Shown here in pieces: positions 15,284 through 24,557 of a stretch of DNA of 64,000 bases (position 1 is the stretch's first letter; each line of letters starts with the position of its first letter). This DNA is from Pseudoduganella sp. GTDB lineage: Bacteria > Pseudomonadota > Gammaproteobacteria > Burkholderiales > Burkholderiaceae_D. The position numbers and the translations under genes were made by a program. The notes beneath the pieces are model-generated. The model had not been told where the DNA came from. It did not search any database and saw nothing but the letters and a program-made list of their open reading frames with translations. The stretch spans positions 52,774 to 116,773 of the forward strand of contig JAJTCO010000004.1 in NCBI GenBank assembly GCA_021323265.1, written 5' to 3'.

Positions 15284-17950
15284 ATGAAAAACTTTCCGCA
15301 AGAAATGAACCATGCCTCGGGCGCGCCGCTCGTGCTCGACCCCACGCGCCTTCTCATCGCCTTGAAGCAGCCCAAGGAACGCAGCGCTGTCGAGCAGTTC
15401 CTGCATGGCCTGGACCTGTTCCTGGAAGACGAAGCGGATGAAGGCATGGTGCCCGGCGAGCGCGTCAACCACACCAGGACGCGCTTCTTCGTGCAAGCGC
15501 GCCGCCCGCTGGACGACGGCCGCCTGGCCAAGATCGAAGAAGCCGGCGCCCAGCTTGGGCTGGACTGGATCGGTCCCGTCTATCGCCAGGCCGGCCAGCG
15601 CGGCCGGCGCGCCCTGCTCGCGCCCCTGCCCCACGTGGCCGTCATCAAGCTGCGCCAGCCGCGCGATGCGGCCATCAAGCTGCCCGAAGGGCTGGGCAGC
15701 AAAGGCGCGGCCGAACCGGTGATCCAGGAAGTGGCCGAGAAATCGCGCTACCTGAACGGCCACCGCTACTTCCAGATCACCAACCTCAAGGAGATCAACG
15801 CCTACCAGCTGCGCGAGCGCCTGCAGCAGCTTCCCAATGCGCCGATTGCGGACTTCCAGTTCGAGACCATGCCGCTGCTGACGCCTACCTCGATCGCGCC
15901 CAACGACACCCTGTTCCCGCAGCAGTGGGACATGACGCGCATCGAGGCCGGCGGCCCCGGCACCACGGGCTGGGACATCACGACCGGCGCCGCCACGGCC
16001 GTGGTCTGCGTGCTCGATGAGGGCTGCGACCTGAGCCACCCCGACCTGCGCTTCTCCGCGCCCGGCATCAACCTGGGCACCATGAGCGGCGACGGTTCGC
16101 CCACCGGCAACCACGGCACCGCCTGCGCTGGCATTGTGGCGGCAACGTACAACAACGGCACCGGCGTCACCGGCGTGGCAGGGGATGCGCGCATCCTCCC
16201 GGTGGCCTTCGATGCCTGGACCGACGTCGAGGTGGCGAACGGCATCAACTACGCCGTGGCGAACGGCGCCAGCGTGATCAGCATGAGCTTTGGCTGGAAC
16301 GCGTGGAGCCCGGCCATCATCGACCCGGCCATCCAGAACGCCTTCAACAGCGACCTGGTGATGTGCGTGGCCACCCATAACTACAACGGCCCGATCACCT
16401 ACCCCGCCACCAATCCGCTGGTGATCGCCGTGGGCGCCTCGGACGAAGTCGACAACCGCAAGACGCCCATGAGCCCGGACGGCGAACCATGGGGTTCCAA
16501 CTTCGGCCCGCAGATTTCCGTCGTATCGCCCGGCGTGCACATCCCCACCACCGACATCCAGGGCGGCGGCGGCTACGTGGCGGGCGACTACGACCTGCTG
16601 TTCAACGGCACCTCCTCCGCCACGCCGCACGTGGCGGGCCTGGCCGCCCTGATCCGCAGCGTCTACCCCGCGCTGGACAACGTGCAGGTACGGGCCCACA
16701 TCGAGCGCACCGCGCAGAAAGTCGGCGCGGTGGCCTATGCCGATACGGCGGGCTATCCGAACGGCAGCTGGAACCAGGAAATGGGCTATGGCCGCATCAA
16801 CGTCTTCCGCGCGCTGGACGAGGCGGACGTGATGATCAAGGACGCCCCTTCCGACAGCGGCGCCGAACCCTTCACCGGCGGAAACTTCTGGGACTTCTCC
16901 GACATCGTGGTGCGCATCAACGACGACAACGTCTTCGTTCCCAGCGACCCGCTGCAATCGAAGAACGTGGAGCGCGGCCAGGCCAACTACATCTACGTGC
17001 GCGTCACCAACAAGGGCGCGCGCGACGCCCGTAACGTCACCGTCAGCACCCGCATCACGCCCTACGTCGGGCTGCAGTTCGTCTATCCGCCCGACTGGAC
17101 CCTGGTCGACGCCATGCACGTCAGCCCCACCGGCATCGCCACAAGCTTTGCCAGCGTACCGGCCGGCGCCACGGTGCTGGCCAAGTTCCGCATCGAGGCG
17201 GCCCAGGTCGAAACGCTGTACGGCTGGCAGACCGACCACCCGTGGCACCCTTGCCTGCTGGCCGTGGTCAACTCCGACAACGACTACGCCTTCGCCAGCG
17301 CCCCGCTGACGGGAGACCCGATCAGCGCGCGCAGCAACAACCTGGCCCAGCGCAACCTGTCGGTGATCGACGTGCTGGCCGGGGCACGCGCCAGCTTCCC
17401 CTTCGTGGCAGGCAGCCGCTTCGACCGCGAAACGCGCATGGCCCTGGTGATCGACCGCAGCCACCTGCCGGACGCCATGCCGCTCACGCTGTCGCTGGAC
17501 GAAGACGGGGCCGCCTTCCCCGCCATCGACTTCGGCAACCAGTCCGATCCAATGCCGGACCACACCCACGGCGACGACGACATGAAGAACGATTGCGGCC
17601 TGGTGTTCCTGCAGGACACCCGCGTCAAGACCCGCTTCGGCTGCTGCTGCGGCATCCTGACCCTGGCCAAGGGCTCGCACTTCGACTGCCTGCCGCGCCG
17701 CACCCTGGGCGACGTCACGGTGGAAGGCGGCGACGTCGTGCTGCGCGGCGGCAAGCGCTATGTCGAGATCCGGCAGTCGGTGGTCAAGATCACCATGGAG
17801 AAGAGCCCTGGCACGATGTACCCGCTGGCCCTGCAGACGCGCATCCCGTCAGGCGCTATGCAAGGGGAGCAGTACACGATCAACGTGGCCCAGCTCAATC
17901 CACAGGGCACGCCGGTCGGCGGCGCATCGATGGTGTACCACGTCGGCTAA
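15284..17950 (+). CDS. S8 (subtilisin-like) serine peptidase, multidomain
   Basis: 888-aa protease; the start at 15284 follows CTAGGAGCAATC. The N-terminal 200 residues contain a propeptide-like region (RYFQITNLKEINAYQLRERL). The catalytic domain shows the triad as VVCVLDEGCDLSHPDL (Asp), GNHGTACAGIVAA (His) and NGTSSATPHVAGLAALI (Ser). After it comes a CARDB-like beta domain (YIYVRVTNKGARDARNVTVS) and a Cys-rich segment with FGCCCGILTL. No Sec signal peptide is visible, which is unusual for this family, so it may act in the cytosol or leave by another route. It is monocistronic and faces the HD-GYP gene. Confidence 0.92.
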   Translation: MKNFPQEMNHASGAPLVLDPTRLLIALKQPKERSAVEQFLHGLDLFLEDEADEGMVPGERVNHTRTRFFVQARRPLDDGRLAKIEEAGAQLGLDWIGPVYRQAGQRGRRALLAPLPHVAVIKLRQPRDAAIKLPEGLGSKGAAEPVIQEVAEKSRYLNGHRYFQITNLKEINAYQLRERLQQLPNAPIADFQFETMPLLTPTSIAPNDTLFPQQWDMTRIEAGGPGTTGWDITTGAATAVVCVLDEGCDLSHPDLRFSAPGINLGTMSGDGSPTGNHGTACAGIVAATYNNGTGVTGVAGDARILPVAFDAWTDVEVANGINYAVANGASVISMSFGWNAWSPAIIDPAIQNAFNSDLVMCVATHNYNGPITYPATNPLVIAVGASDEVDNRKTPMSPDGEPWGSNFGPQISVVSPGVHIPTTDIQGGGGYVAGDYDLLFNGTSSATPHVAGLAALIRSVYPALDNVQVRAHIERTAQKVGAVAYADTAGYPNGSWNQEMGYGRINVFRALDEADVMIKDAPSDSGAEPFTGGNFWDFSDIVVRINDDNVFVPSDPLQSKNVERGQANYIYVRVTNKGARDARNVTVSTRITPYVGLQFVYPPDWTLVDAMHVSPTGIATSFASVPAGATVLAKFRIEAAQVETLYGWQTDHPWHPCLLAVVNSDNDYAFASAPLTGDPISARSNNLAQRNLSVIDVLAGARASFPFVAGSRFDRETRMALVIDRSHLPDAMPLTLSLDEDGAAFPAIDFGNQSDPMPDHTHGDDDMKNDCGLVFLQDTRVKTRFGCCCGILTLAKGSHFDCLPRRTLGDVTVEGGDVVLRGGKRYVEIRQSVVKITMEKSPGTMYPLALQTRIPSGAMQGEQYTINVAQLNPQGTPVGGASMVYHVG

Positions 17951-17965
17951 GGTGCCGGCGCGGCG

Positions 17966-19336
17966 TCAGGCCCGCAGCAGCTGCCGGTCCGCGGCGGTCT
18001 GCGGGCTGAAATGGTGCAGCGCCGCGGGCGCCAGCCGCTTGGACGGCTCGACGAGGCCATCGTCGTTGTCCAACAGGTTGATCAAGGAAGCCAGCACCAT
18101 CTTCTCGTCCGGCGAATCGGCCTGCAGGGCCAGGTCGCGCGCAATGTCGCGCAAGCGCCACTGCAGTTCGCGGCTCGCCACCTCTTTTTCAAATAGGAGA
18201 CGCTGGTCCGCGGACGCACCGAACGCCATCGGCTGCAGGTAGGCGTCCAGGCCTGTGCTGACGAAAGCGCGCCGGATCTTGCGCACGCGGTCCATCGTGG
18301 CATGCAGCAGTTTGCAGGTGCGCTCGGATTTGGCGGCAGGCCCGTCCAGCAAGCGCTCGCCCAGTTTGAGGATGGCGGAAATGCGGGCATACAGGGCCGG
18401 CACGCTCTCGCCGCCCTGCCAGCGCGCCGGCTCCGGGGTGGCGCCGTTCTCCTGGCACAGGCGCAATGCCCCGGAGACGGCCGCCAACAAGGCCGGCGCC
18501 TGCTCGCCCGGCACGATCTTCAGCGCCAGTTCGGCGCGCTCGAGCGGATGGTCCTTTAGCAAGAGGCCTGCGATCATTTCCGCCACTGCCACGGCCTGCC
18601 CGGGGGCGCTGATCTGCTGGCCACCGGCCTGGCGCGGGTAGCCCGTGCCGTCAAAGCGTTCATGGTGTTCGGCCACGGCGCGGCCAACGGCAGCCGGGAA
18701 CGATTCGAGCTGGTCGATCAGCATCTGCCCGGTGCGCGGATGCACCACGACATGCGCCCATTCATGCGGCAACAGGCGCTTGCCGAGCGCCAGATAACGC
18801 GGGTCGACGTATAGCTCGCCGATATCGTGCAGCAGGCCCGCCAACCCGGCCACCACCTGCTCCTGTTCATTGAGCCGCAGCGTTTTCGCCATGCAGATCG
18901 AGAGCAGGCTGACAAGCACCGCGTGTTCCAGCGATGGCCCGCCCGCCTTGTCGGACGCCGTCAGCATGAGGGCCATGGCGTTGCCAAACTCGAGCTGCCC
19001 GATCATTTGCAGCGGCGGCGGGCCGCCGCCCTGCACGCCGCGCAGCAAGCCGGCGATCGGCGCGCTGATGTCAGCCAGGCGTTCAGCGACCAGTGCGACA
19101 GCCTTGGAATCGACCCCGCCGGACACCCGGACCGACGACTCGAAAGGCCGCATCAGCTTGTGGGCGATCAGCTTCTCGCGCAGCGCACGCGTGACCAGCG
19201 TCCCTTTCGACACCAGCTTCAGGCCGCGCACGTCGAGGATATCGACGATCACTTCCACCGACATCTGCTCCGCCACGTTCATCACCTTGTCCAGGTAATG
19301 CGCGTTGACCGAGGCTTGGCGGGTGGGGGAGTTCAT
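17966..19336 (-). CDS. HD-GYP-domain protein, diverged
   Basis: 456-aa protein with an N-terminal regulatory region of about 120 residues and a central HD-GYP domain, which in active members hydrolyses cyclic di-GMP. Retained motifs are GLLHDIGELYVDP, a later HPRTGQML and AEHHERFDGTGYPR. HDIGK reads HDIGE, and the usual DxxDAL segment reads VAVAEMIAGLL, so a metal ligand is changed and the RPYR end is missing. It could be a weak phosphodiesterase or a non-catalytic c-di-GMP sensor. The C-terminal 180 residues are helical. No signal peptide or receiver domain is seen. Confidence 0.86.
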   Translation of the reverse strand: MNSPTRQASVNAHYLDKVMNVAEQMSVEVIVDILDVRGLKLVSKGTLVTRALREKLIAHKLMRPFESSVRVSGGVDSKAVALVAERLADISAPIAGLLRGVQGGGPPPLQMIGQLEFGNAMALMLTASDKAGGPSLEHAVLVSLLSICMAKTLRLNEQEQVVAGLAGLLHDIGELYVDPRYLALGKRLLPHEWAHVVVHPRTGQMLIDQLESFPAAVGRAVAEHHERFDGTGYPRQAGGQQISAPGQAVAVAEMIAGLLLKDHPLERAELALKIVPGEQAPALLAAVSGALRLCQENGATPEPARWQGGESVPALYARISAILKLGERLLDGPAAKSERTCKLLHATMDRVRKIRRAFVSTGLDAYLQPMAFGASADQRLLFEKEVASRELQWRLRDIARDLALQADSPDEKMVLASLINLLDNDDGLVEPSKRLAPAALHHFSPQTAADRQLLRA

Positions 19337-19396
19337 GTCGGTTTCTCATTCAATTGGTTCTCAAGCACATCATAGCAGATGTTGCCTTGAAGTACC

Positions 19397-19417
19397 ACTT
19401 ATTTCCTTTTGATAAGT
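19397..19417. promoter_or_regulatory. Inverted repeat in the divergent HD-GYP / ABC-operon promoter region
   Basis: ACTTAT-N9-ATAAGT in the AT-rich part of the 232-nt gap between two divergent genes. It is 60 nt upstream of the HD-GYP start. Possible operator; the binding protein is unknown. Confidence 0.35.
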
Positions 19418-19568
19418 ATTTTCCACAGTTTCCAATGCGGCACCGCCCCGTTTCGCGGCCGTCCATGCCGGCTTCGCGCCGCCTGGCACGGACTTCGTCG
19501 CAACGTCGTGGCGGCGCCGTGACGCGCTCCTTAATCTTGCGCCATCGACAACCACAACGGAGCTCACC

Positions 19569-20213
19569 ATGAAGCACACCATCCTGTCCCTGGCCATCTC
19601 CCTCGCCTGCTGCGGCGCAATGGCCGCACCTGCAGTGGACGGTAGCGCCTTCGCCACCGCGCGCCAGCAGTTCATTGCCGGCTCGGGCGGCGACGCCTCC
19701 GCGCGCGACGCTTCCATCGAAGCGTTCGAGAAACTGTCCACCAGCCAGCCGGGCAACCCGGTCTACCTGGCCTACCAGGGCGCCGGTTTCACCCTGCGCG
19801 GCCGCGACGCCATGATGCCCTGGGATAAATTGAAGTTCACGGAAAAAGGCGCCGACATGATCGAGAAGGCCCTGTCGCTGCTGGCGCCGGAACACGACAC
19901 GCTGCTGCTGAACGGCACGCCGGCCAGCATCGAGACGCGCCTGGTGGCCGCCAACACCCTGCTCGCCCTGCCGGATTTCATGAACCGCCGCACCGGCGGC
20001 AAGCGCGCCCTGCAAGCGGCACTGGATTCGCCGGCCCTGGCCCAGGCGCCAGCGCCAGTGCGCGCCAACCTGCTTTCCACGGCGGCCCGCATCGCCGCCG
20101 ACGAAAAGCGCAGTGCCGACGAAATCAACTACCTGCGCCAGGCCGTCGCCACCCAGGCCAGCACGCCCGCCGTCGCCAAGGCCGCCGCACGCCTGAAGGA
20201 ACTCGGCCAATGA
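19569..20213 (+). CDS. Periplasmic helical (TPR-like) protein, first gene of ABC operon
   Basis: 214-aa exported protein with a clear signal peptide (LAISLACCGAMAAPA) and a CGGAG ribosome site. The mature part is all helical, with TPR-like spacing (ASIEAFEKLSTSQPGNPVYL; YLRQAVATQASTPAVAKAAA). I do not recognise a named family. Its stop overlaps the ATPase ATG by 4 nt (ATGA). Position suggests it is the periplasmic partner or substrate-handling subunit of the ABC system. Confidence 0.8.
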   Translation: MKHTILSLAISLACCGAMAAPAVDGSAFATARQQFIAGSGGDASARDASIEAFEKLSTSQPGNPVYLAYQGAGFTLRGRDAMMPWDKLKFTEKGADMIEKALSLLAPEHDTLLLNGTPASIETRLVAANTLLALPDFMNRRTGGKRALQAALDSPALAQAPAPVRANLLSTAARIAADEKRSADEINYLRQAVATQASTPAVAKAAARLKELGQ

Positions 20214-20908
20214 AGGCCGCCGAGCCACTGCTGTCGCTGCGCGGCGTCAGCAAGTCCTACGCACTGGGCGGCAATGTGATCCGCGCCTTGGCTTCGGTGG
20301 ACCTGGCGCTGGTACGCGCCGAAATTGCCGCCATCACCGGCCCTTCCGGCAGCGGCAAGAGCACCCTGCTCAACCTGTGCGGACTGCTCGACACGGCCGA
20401 TGGCGGCGAACTGCTGTTCGACGGCGAGCCGCTGCCGGCCGGCGACGAGCCGCGCCGCACCGCCCTGCGCCGCCAGGCCATCGGCTTCGTGTTCCAGGGA
20501 TTCAACCTGGTGCCGGTCATGACGGCGCACGACAATGTCGACTATCCGCTCTACCTGCTCGGCGTTCCCGCCGCCGAGCGGCGCCAGCGCGTACAGGAAG
20601 CGCTGGCACGCGTTGGCCTGCAGGGACTGGGCGGACACAAGCCGGACCAGCTTTCCGGCGGCCAGCGCCAGCGCGTCGCAATTGCCCGCGCCATCGTCAA
20701 GCGTCCGCGCCTCGTCATCGCCGACGAGCCTACCGCCAACCTGGACGCGCAGACCGCCTCGCAGATCGTTGGCCTGATGCGGGCACTGGCCCACAACGAC
20801 GGCACCACCTTCCTGGTTGCCACGCACGACGAGCGCATGTTGCCGCACTGCGACCGCTCGCTCGCGCTGGACGACGGCATCCTGCAAGGAGGCCGCCATG
20901 CGCATTGA
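20210..20908 (+). CDS. ABC transporter ATPase, LolD/MacB type
   Basis: 232-aa nucleotide-binding subunit. Walker A GPSGSGKST, signature LSGGQRQRVAIARAI, Walker B LVIADEPTANLD and the switch His in VATHDERM are intact. Length and the LRRQAIGFVFQGFNLVP segment put it in the LolD/MacB/FtsE group, which powers mechanotransmission rather than classical import. It is coupled to the genes on both sides and pairs with the FtsX-type permease that follows. Confidence 0.94.
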   Translation: MKAAEPLLSLRGVSKSYALGGNVIRALASVDLALVRAEIAAITGPSGSGKSTLLNLCGLLDTADGGELLFDGEPLPAGDEPRRTALRRQAIGFVFQGFNLVPVMTAHDNVDYPLYLLGVPAAERRQRVQEALARVGLQGLGGHKPDQLSGGQRQRVAIARAIVKRPRLVIADEPTANLDAQTASQIVGLMRALAHNDGTTFLVATHDERMLPHCDRSLALDDGILQGGRHAH

Positions 20909-22124
20909 TTTCAAATGGCTGTCGCTGGCCTGCCGCAACGCCATGCGCAACCGCCGCCGTTCGCTGGTCACACTCGCCATCGCCGCCACCGGCACGGCCG
21001 CGGCGCTGCTGGGCGGGGGCTTTGCGCTCCACACCTACGAGTCGCTGGCGCAGGCCAGCGCGCGCGATACCGGCCACCTGGTGCTGGCAGCTCCCGGCCA
21101 GTTCGAAGGCAACGACAGCGTACCGCTGGAGCACGGCCTGTCGGGCCGCGAGCAAGTGACGCGCGAGCTGCTTGCCCACCCGCGCGTCACGCGCGTATTG
21201 CCGCGGCTGCAGTTCTCCGGCCTGGTGAGCAACGGTGACAAGAGCGAGATCTTCCTCGGCACCGGCGTCGATGCGCACCAGGAGTTCCTCGTCAAGGGCC
21301 CGTTCATGAAGATTGAAGAAGGCGCACTGCTCGATCCTGACGGCCAGGGCGCAGGTATTGTCCTCGGCAAAGGCCTGGCGCGGGTCCTGAACGCCAGGCC
21401 GGGCAGCGTGCTTACGCTCATGTCCACCACCACGGCGGGCAGCCTGAACGCCATCGACGTTACGGTGACAGGCATTGTCAGCAGCGGCATTGCCGACATC
21501 GACAAACGCCTGGCGCTGGTCGATCTGGCGACGGCACAGGAGCTGCTGGTTTCCGACAAGGTCAGCTACCTCAGCGTTTACCTCGATGAACTCGCGCACA
21601 GCGATGCGGTGGGCGCCGCCTGGCGCACCGAATATGCCGGCAAGCTGGAAGTGCGCAGCTGGCTGGACCAGGCCATCTTCTACCAGAGCGTCAAAGGCCT
21701 GTACGACCGCATCTTCGGCTTCCTCGGCGTAATCGTGCTGGTGATCGTGCTGTTCGCCATCAGCAATACGCTGTCGATGGCGGTGCTGGAACGCACGCGC
21801 GAGATCGGCACCCTGCGCGCCATGGGCACCACGCCGGGCGAAGTGACGCGGCTCTTTACGCTCGAAGGCCTTGTGCTGGGCGCTAGCGGCGCGACTCTCG
21901 GCATGGCGCTGGCAGGCGCTGTGGCGCTGGCGCTCCTGGTGCTTGGCATCCAAATGCCGCCACCGCCCGGTCGTACCAGCGGCTATCCGCTGGTGGTCAG
22001 CGTGTCGCCCACCATGTATGCGACCGCCGCCCTCGCCGTCACCCTGCTCGCCGCACTGGCCTCGCTGCTGGTCAGCCGCCGGGCGGCCAAACAATCCGTC
22101 GTGGAGGCCCTGTCCCATGTTTAA
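20898..22124 (+). CDS. ABC transporter permease, FtsX/MacB type
   Basis: 408-aa permease; the start at ATG 20898 sits after AAGGAGGCCGCC inside the end of the ATPase gene (11-nt overlap). One N-terminal membrane helix, a large MacB-like periplasmic domain (about residues 45-270), then three helices in the FtsX domain with LERTREIGTLRAMGTTPGEV. This four-helix layout is shared by LolC/LolE and MacB. A single permease implies a homodimer. With the LolA-like and barrel proteins downstream, it probably moves a lipid or lipoprotein-like cargo across the envelope. Confidence 0.93.
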   Translation: MRIDFKWLSLACRNAMRNRRRSLVTLAIAATGTAAALLGGGFALHTYESLAQASARDTGHLVLAAPGQFEGNDSVPLEHGLSGREQVTRELLAHPRVTRVLPRLQFSGLVSNGDKSEIFLGTGVDAHQEFLVKGPFMKIEEGALLDPDGQGAGIVLGKGLARVLNARPGSVLTLMSTTTAGSLNAIDVTVTGIVSSGIADIDKRLALVDLATAQELLVSDKVSYLSVYLDELAHSDAVGAAWRTEYAGKLEVRSWLDQAIFYQSVKGLYDRIFGFLGVIVLVIVLFAISNTLSMAVLERTREIGTLRAMGTTPGEVTRLFTLEGLVLGASGATLGMALAGAVALALLVLGIQMPPPPGRTSGYPLVVSVSPTMYATAALAVTLLAALASLLVSRRAAKQSVVEALSHV

Positions 22125-22821
22125 GATGCTGACCGCCGCCCTGCTGCTGGCCGCCTGCGGCGCCGCCGCCGCGCAGGACATCGACGCGATCCTGCGCAAA
22201 GCCGATTCCTACCGTCTGCGCGAATCATCCGCTCAAGTGGATGCGCTGGTGCAGACCTTCAAGAACGGCAAGCCGGACAAGGAGAAGCGCTACCAGGTCC
22301 TGATCCGCCCCGGCGGCAAGGCGCTGGTCCTGTTCCGCTCCCCCGGCGAAGCCGGGCAGAAGGTGCTGATGTCCGGCGACGACTTCTGGATGCTGTTGCC
22401 TGGCAGCGCGCGTCCGATCCGCATCACGCCGCTGCAAAAGCTGCTTGGTGACGCCTCGACCGCCGACATCACCAACATGACCTGGTCCGGCGACTACAAG
22501 GGCAGCGCCATGCGCGAAGCCGAATTCGACGGCATACCCTGCCTGGAGCTGGAACTGACTGCCCTGCGCAAGACCCTGAGCTACCAGCGCGTCGTGCTGC
22601 GCGTGGCCAGGTCCGACTATCGGCCGCTGCACGCCGACCTGTACGCCACGTCCAACAAGCGCCTCAAGCAAGCGCGCTTCAGCCAGGACCGCATGGTGCT
22701 GGTGGACGAGATCCAGACCGGCCGCGAAACCATCGTCACCACCCTGGCCAGCAAGCCGCGCCAATTTGGCGACGAACTGTTCAACCCGATGTACCTGAGC
22801 CGCTCCGATGCCGCACCATAA
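22117..22821 (+). CDS. LolA-like outer-membrane lipoprotein-sorting protein
   Basis: 234-aa periplasmic protein beginning at ATG 22117, overlapping the permease gene by 8 nt. The N-terminus (MLTAALLLAACGAAAAQD) could be cut by signal peptidase I or, through LAAC, be lipidated. The body has the LolA/LolB-like half-barrel pattern (YQVLIRPGGKALVLFRSPGE, DDFWMLLPGSARPIRI, TNMTWSGDYKGSAMRE, CLELELTAL), as in the DUF-type sorting proteins found beside ABC or RND exporters. It likely binds a lipidated or hydrophobic cargo released by the permease. Confidence 0.87.
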   Translation: MFKMLTAALLLAACGAAAAQDIDAILRKADSYRLRESSAQVDALVQTFKNGKPDKEKRYQVLIRPGGKALVLFRSPGEAGQKVLMSGDDFWMLLPGSARPIRITPLQKLLGDASTADITNMTWSGDYKGSAMREAEFDGIPCLELELTALRKTLSYQRVVLRVARSDYRPLHADLYATSNKRLKQARFSQDRMVLVDEIQTGRETIVTTLASKPRQFGDELFNPMYLSRSDAAP

Positions 22822-23755
22822 AGTCTTGGCGGCCGCCGTCATCGCCGCCCTCACGATCGCGCAATCCGCGCGGGCGGGCGAAGTGATCGCCAACGTCCGC
22901 GCGCAGCTTGGCAGCCAGTCGCTGCAAGCGGGCGAATTGCGCTGGACGGACGGCCCGCTGCGCAGCGTCCTGACGGCAAGCCGGATCGATGGCGGCAGCG
23001 TGCGCCTGCGCCTGAACGAGCTGTCCTACGACCGCGCACTGGGCAGCGGCTTCCTGACAGTCGGAAAGAAGGTGATGGGCTGGGACGTAGGCTATGCCTT
23101 CCGCCCATTGGACGTAGTGCAGCGCGAAGACCGCCGCGCCCTCAACCCGATGGCACTGGAAGGCATTCCCCTGCTTGCGTGGGAACGGTTCGACGCCGAC
23201 AGCGCCACCACCATCGTCTGGGCCAATCCCGCAAGGGGACGCGCCTCTAGCGCCAGCAGGCAGCGCGACGACGAAGCGATCGCCGTGCGCCATTACCGGC
23301 AACGCGGGTCGCGCGACGAGTACATGGTGCTGCGCACGTCACAGCGGAACGGCATCGAAGCAGGCGCCTCGTTTTCGCAGGTCGCGGGCGACAGCCTCGA
23401 AGTGCATGCCTCCGTTCTCTGGCAACAAAAACCCGCACGCGGCGGCAAGGCGCTGGCCGGCTTCACCTGGACCACGGAAAGCAAGCTCTCCATCATCGGC
23501 GAAGCATGGACCGACCGCACCGCCCAGCCAGGCCAGCAGCGCAATCACATGCTGCGCGCCTCGCAGTATTTCGACGATGTGGAAATCGCGGCCGACGTAC
23601 TGTGGCAGCCGCAAACCGGCAGCCGCATCGGCACGGTATCGGCCAGCTGGAAAACGGGTCCCTGGGTGCTCTCGGCAAGCTACCGTCGCTTCGGCGGACT
23701 GGCTGGCCGCTATGCGGGCGACCAGGCACTGGCCAGCATCCAGCGCGGCTTCTGA
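22808..23755 (+). CDS. Predicted outer-membrane beta-barrel protein
   Basis: 315-aa protein with a signal peptide (AAVIAALTIAQSARA) and alternating beta strands (EYMVLRTSQRNGIEAGASFS, IEIAADVLW-like repeats, WVLSASYRRFGG), ending in Phe as outer-membrane barrels do. It overlaps the LolA-like gene by 14 nt and closes the five-gene operon. No porin or receptor family is recognised. The likely role is the outer-membrane end of the transport route. Confidence 0.75.
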   Translation: MPHHKVLAAAVIAALTIAQSARAGEVIANVRAQLGSQSLQAGELRWTDGPLRSVLTASRIDGGSVRLRLNELSYDRALGSGFLTVGKKVMGWDVGYAFRPLDVVQREDRRALNPMALEGIPLLAWERFDADSATTIVWANPARGRASSASRQRDDEAIAVRHYRQRGSRDEYMVLRTSQRNGIEAGASFSQVAGDSLEVHASVLWQQKPARGGKALAGFTWTTESKLSIIGEAWTDRTAQPGQQRNHMLRASQYFDDVEIAADVLWQPQTGSRIGTVSASWKTGPWVLSASYRRFGGLAGRYAGDQALASIQRGF

Positions 23756-23757
23756 GC

Positions 23758-24555
23758 CTACATTTGCCGGAACAGGTGCGCGTATAGCGGCGACACGCGC
23801 ACCTTCTCGCTACGCCCGCGCAAGGTCAGCGACAGCTTGCCGCCCTCCTCGCGCAGCGCGCTCAGCACGCATGACGAATTGACGATGGTCCCACGGTGGA
23901 CCTGCCAGAACAGTTGCTCGTCCAGCTGCGGCAGCAACTCCCGCAGGCTTGTGCGAATCAACAGTTCGCTCTCGGCCGTCACCACGTTCACGTACTTGTC
24001 CGCCGCTTCGAAGTACAGCACATCGGCCACCGGCACCATGCGCACCTGGTTCCCCACCGCCGCCCGGATCACGCTCAGGCGCGGCGCGGCCGGCGCCGCC
24101 ATCGGCACGCCCAGCGCACGCAATTGCGCCGCCAGCGCCTCAAGCGAAGACTGCCCGCCTGCGGGGCCGCCGTCCTGCTGCAAGCGCGGCTGCAAGCGTG
24201 CCACCGTGCGCCCCAGCCGCTCGTCGCTGACGGGCTTCAACACGTAGTCGGCAGCCGCCCGGTCGAAAGCCTGCACCGCGAATTCGTCATATGCCGTCAC
24301 GAAGACCACCTGCGGGAACGGCGTATCGCCAGCCCAGCCTTCAGCCAGCTCCTCGGCCACTTCCAGTCCCGACTTGCCAGGCATTTTGATATCCAGGAAC
24401 ATCACATCCGGCCGCAACAAGGCCGCCTGCTCCAGCGCCTCGATGCCGTTGGCGCAGTTGGCCACGATCGTCAAGTCCGGCCACAAACGCTGCAAGGCGG
24501 CGGCCAGCGTGGCGGCGAGAATAGGTTCGTCTTCTGCAATCAGTGCGGTGGTCAT
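23758..24555 (-). CDS. LytTR-family response regulator
   Basis: 265-aa regulator. The receiver domain has the acidic pair AEDEP, the phospho-acceptor in DVMFLDIKMPG, FVTAYDEFAV and the conserved Lys in YVLKPV. A Gln/Gly linker leads to a C-terminal LytTR DNA-binding domain (VADVLYFEAADKYVNVVTAE, FWQVHRGTIVN). The track start is a TTG; the ATG at 24555, 2 nt after the kinase stop, is preferred. It is convergent with the ABC operon, with only 2 nt between stops, and probably regulates that operon. Confidence 0.93.
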   Translation of the reverse strand: MTTALIAEDEPILAATLAAALQRLWPDLTIVANCANGIEALEQAALLRPDVMFLDIKMPGKSGLEVAEELAEGWAGDTPFPQVVFVTAYDEFAVQAFDRAAADYVLKPVSDERLGRTVARLQPRLQQDGGPAGGQSSLEALAAQLRALGVPMAAPAAPRLSVIRAAVGNQVRMVPVADVLYFEAADKYVNVVTAESELLIRTSLRELLPQLDEQLFWQVHRGTIVNSSCVLSALREEGGKLSLTLRGRSEKVRVSPLYAHLFRQM

Positions 24556-24557
24556 GA

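Noticed and set aside
15272-17680. 802-codon minus-strand frame opposite the S8 peptidase
   Set aside because: Shadow of a gene with an intact catalytic triad on the plus strand.
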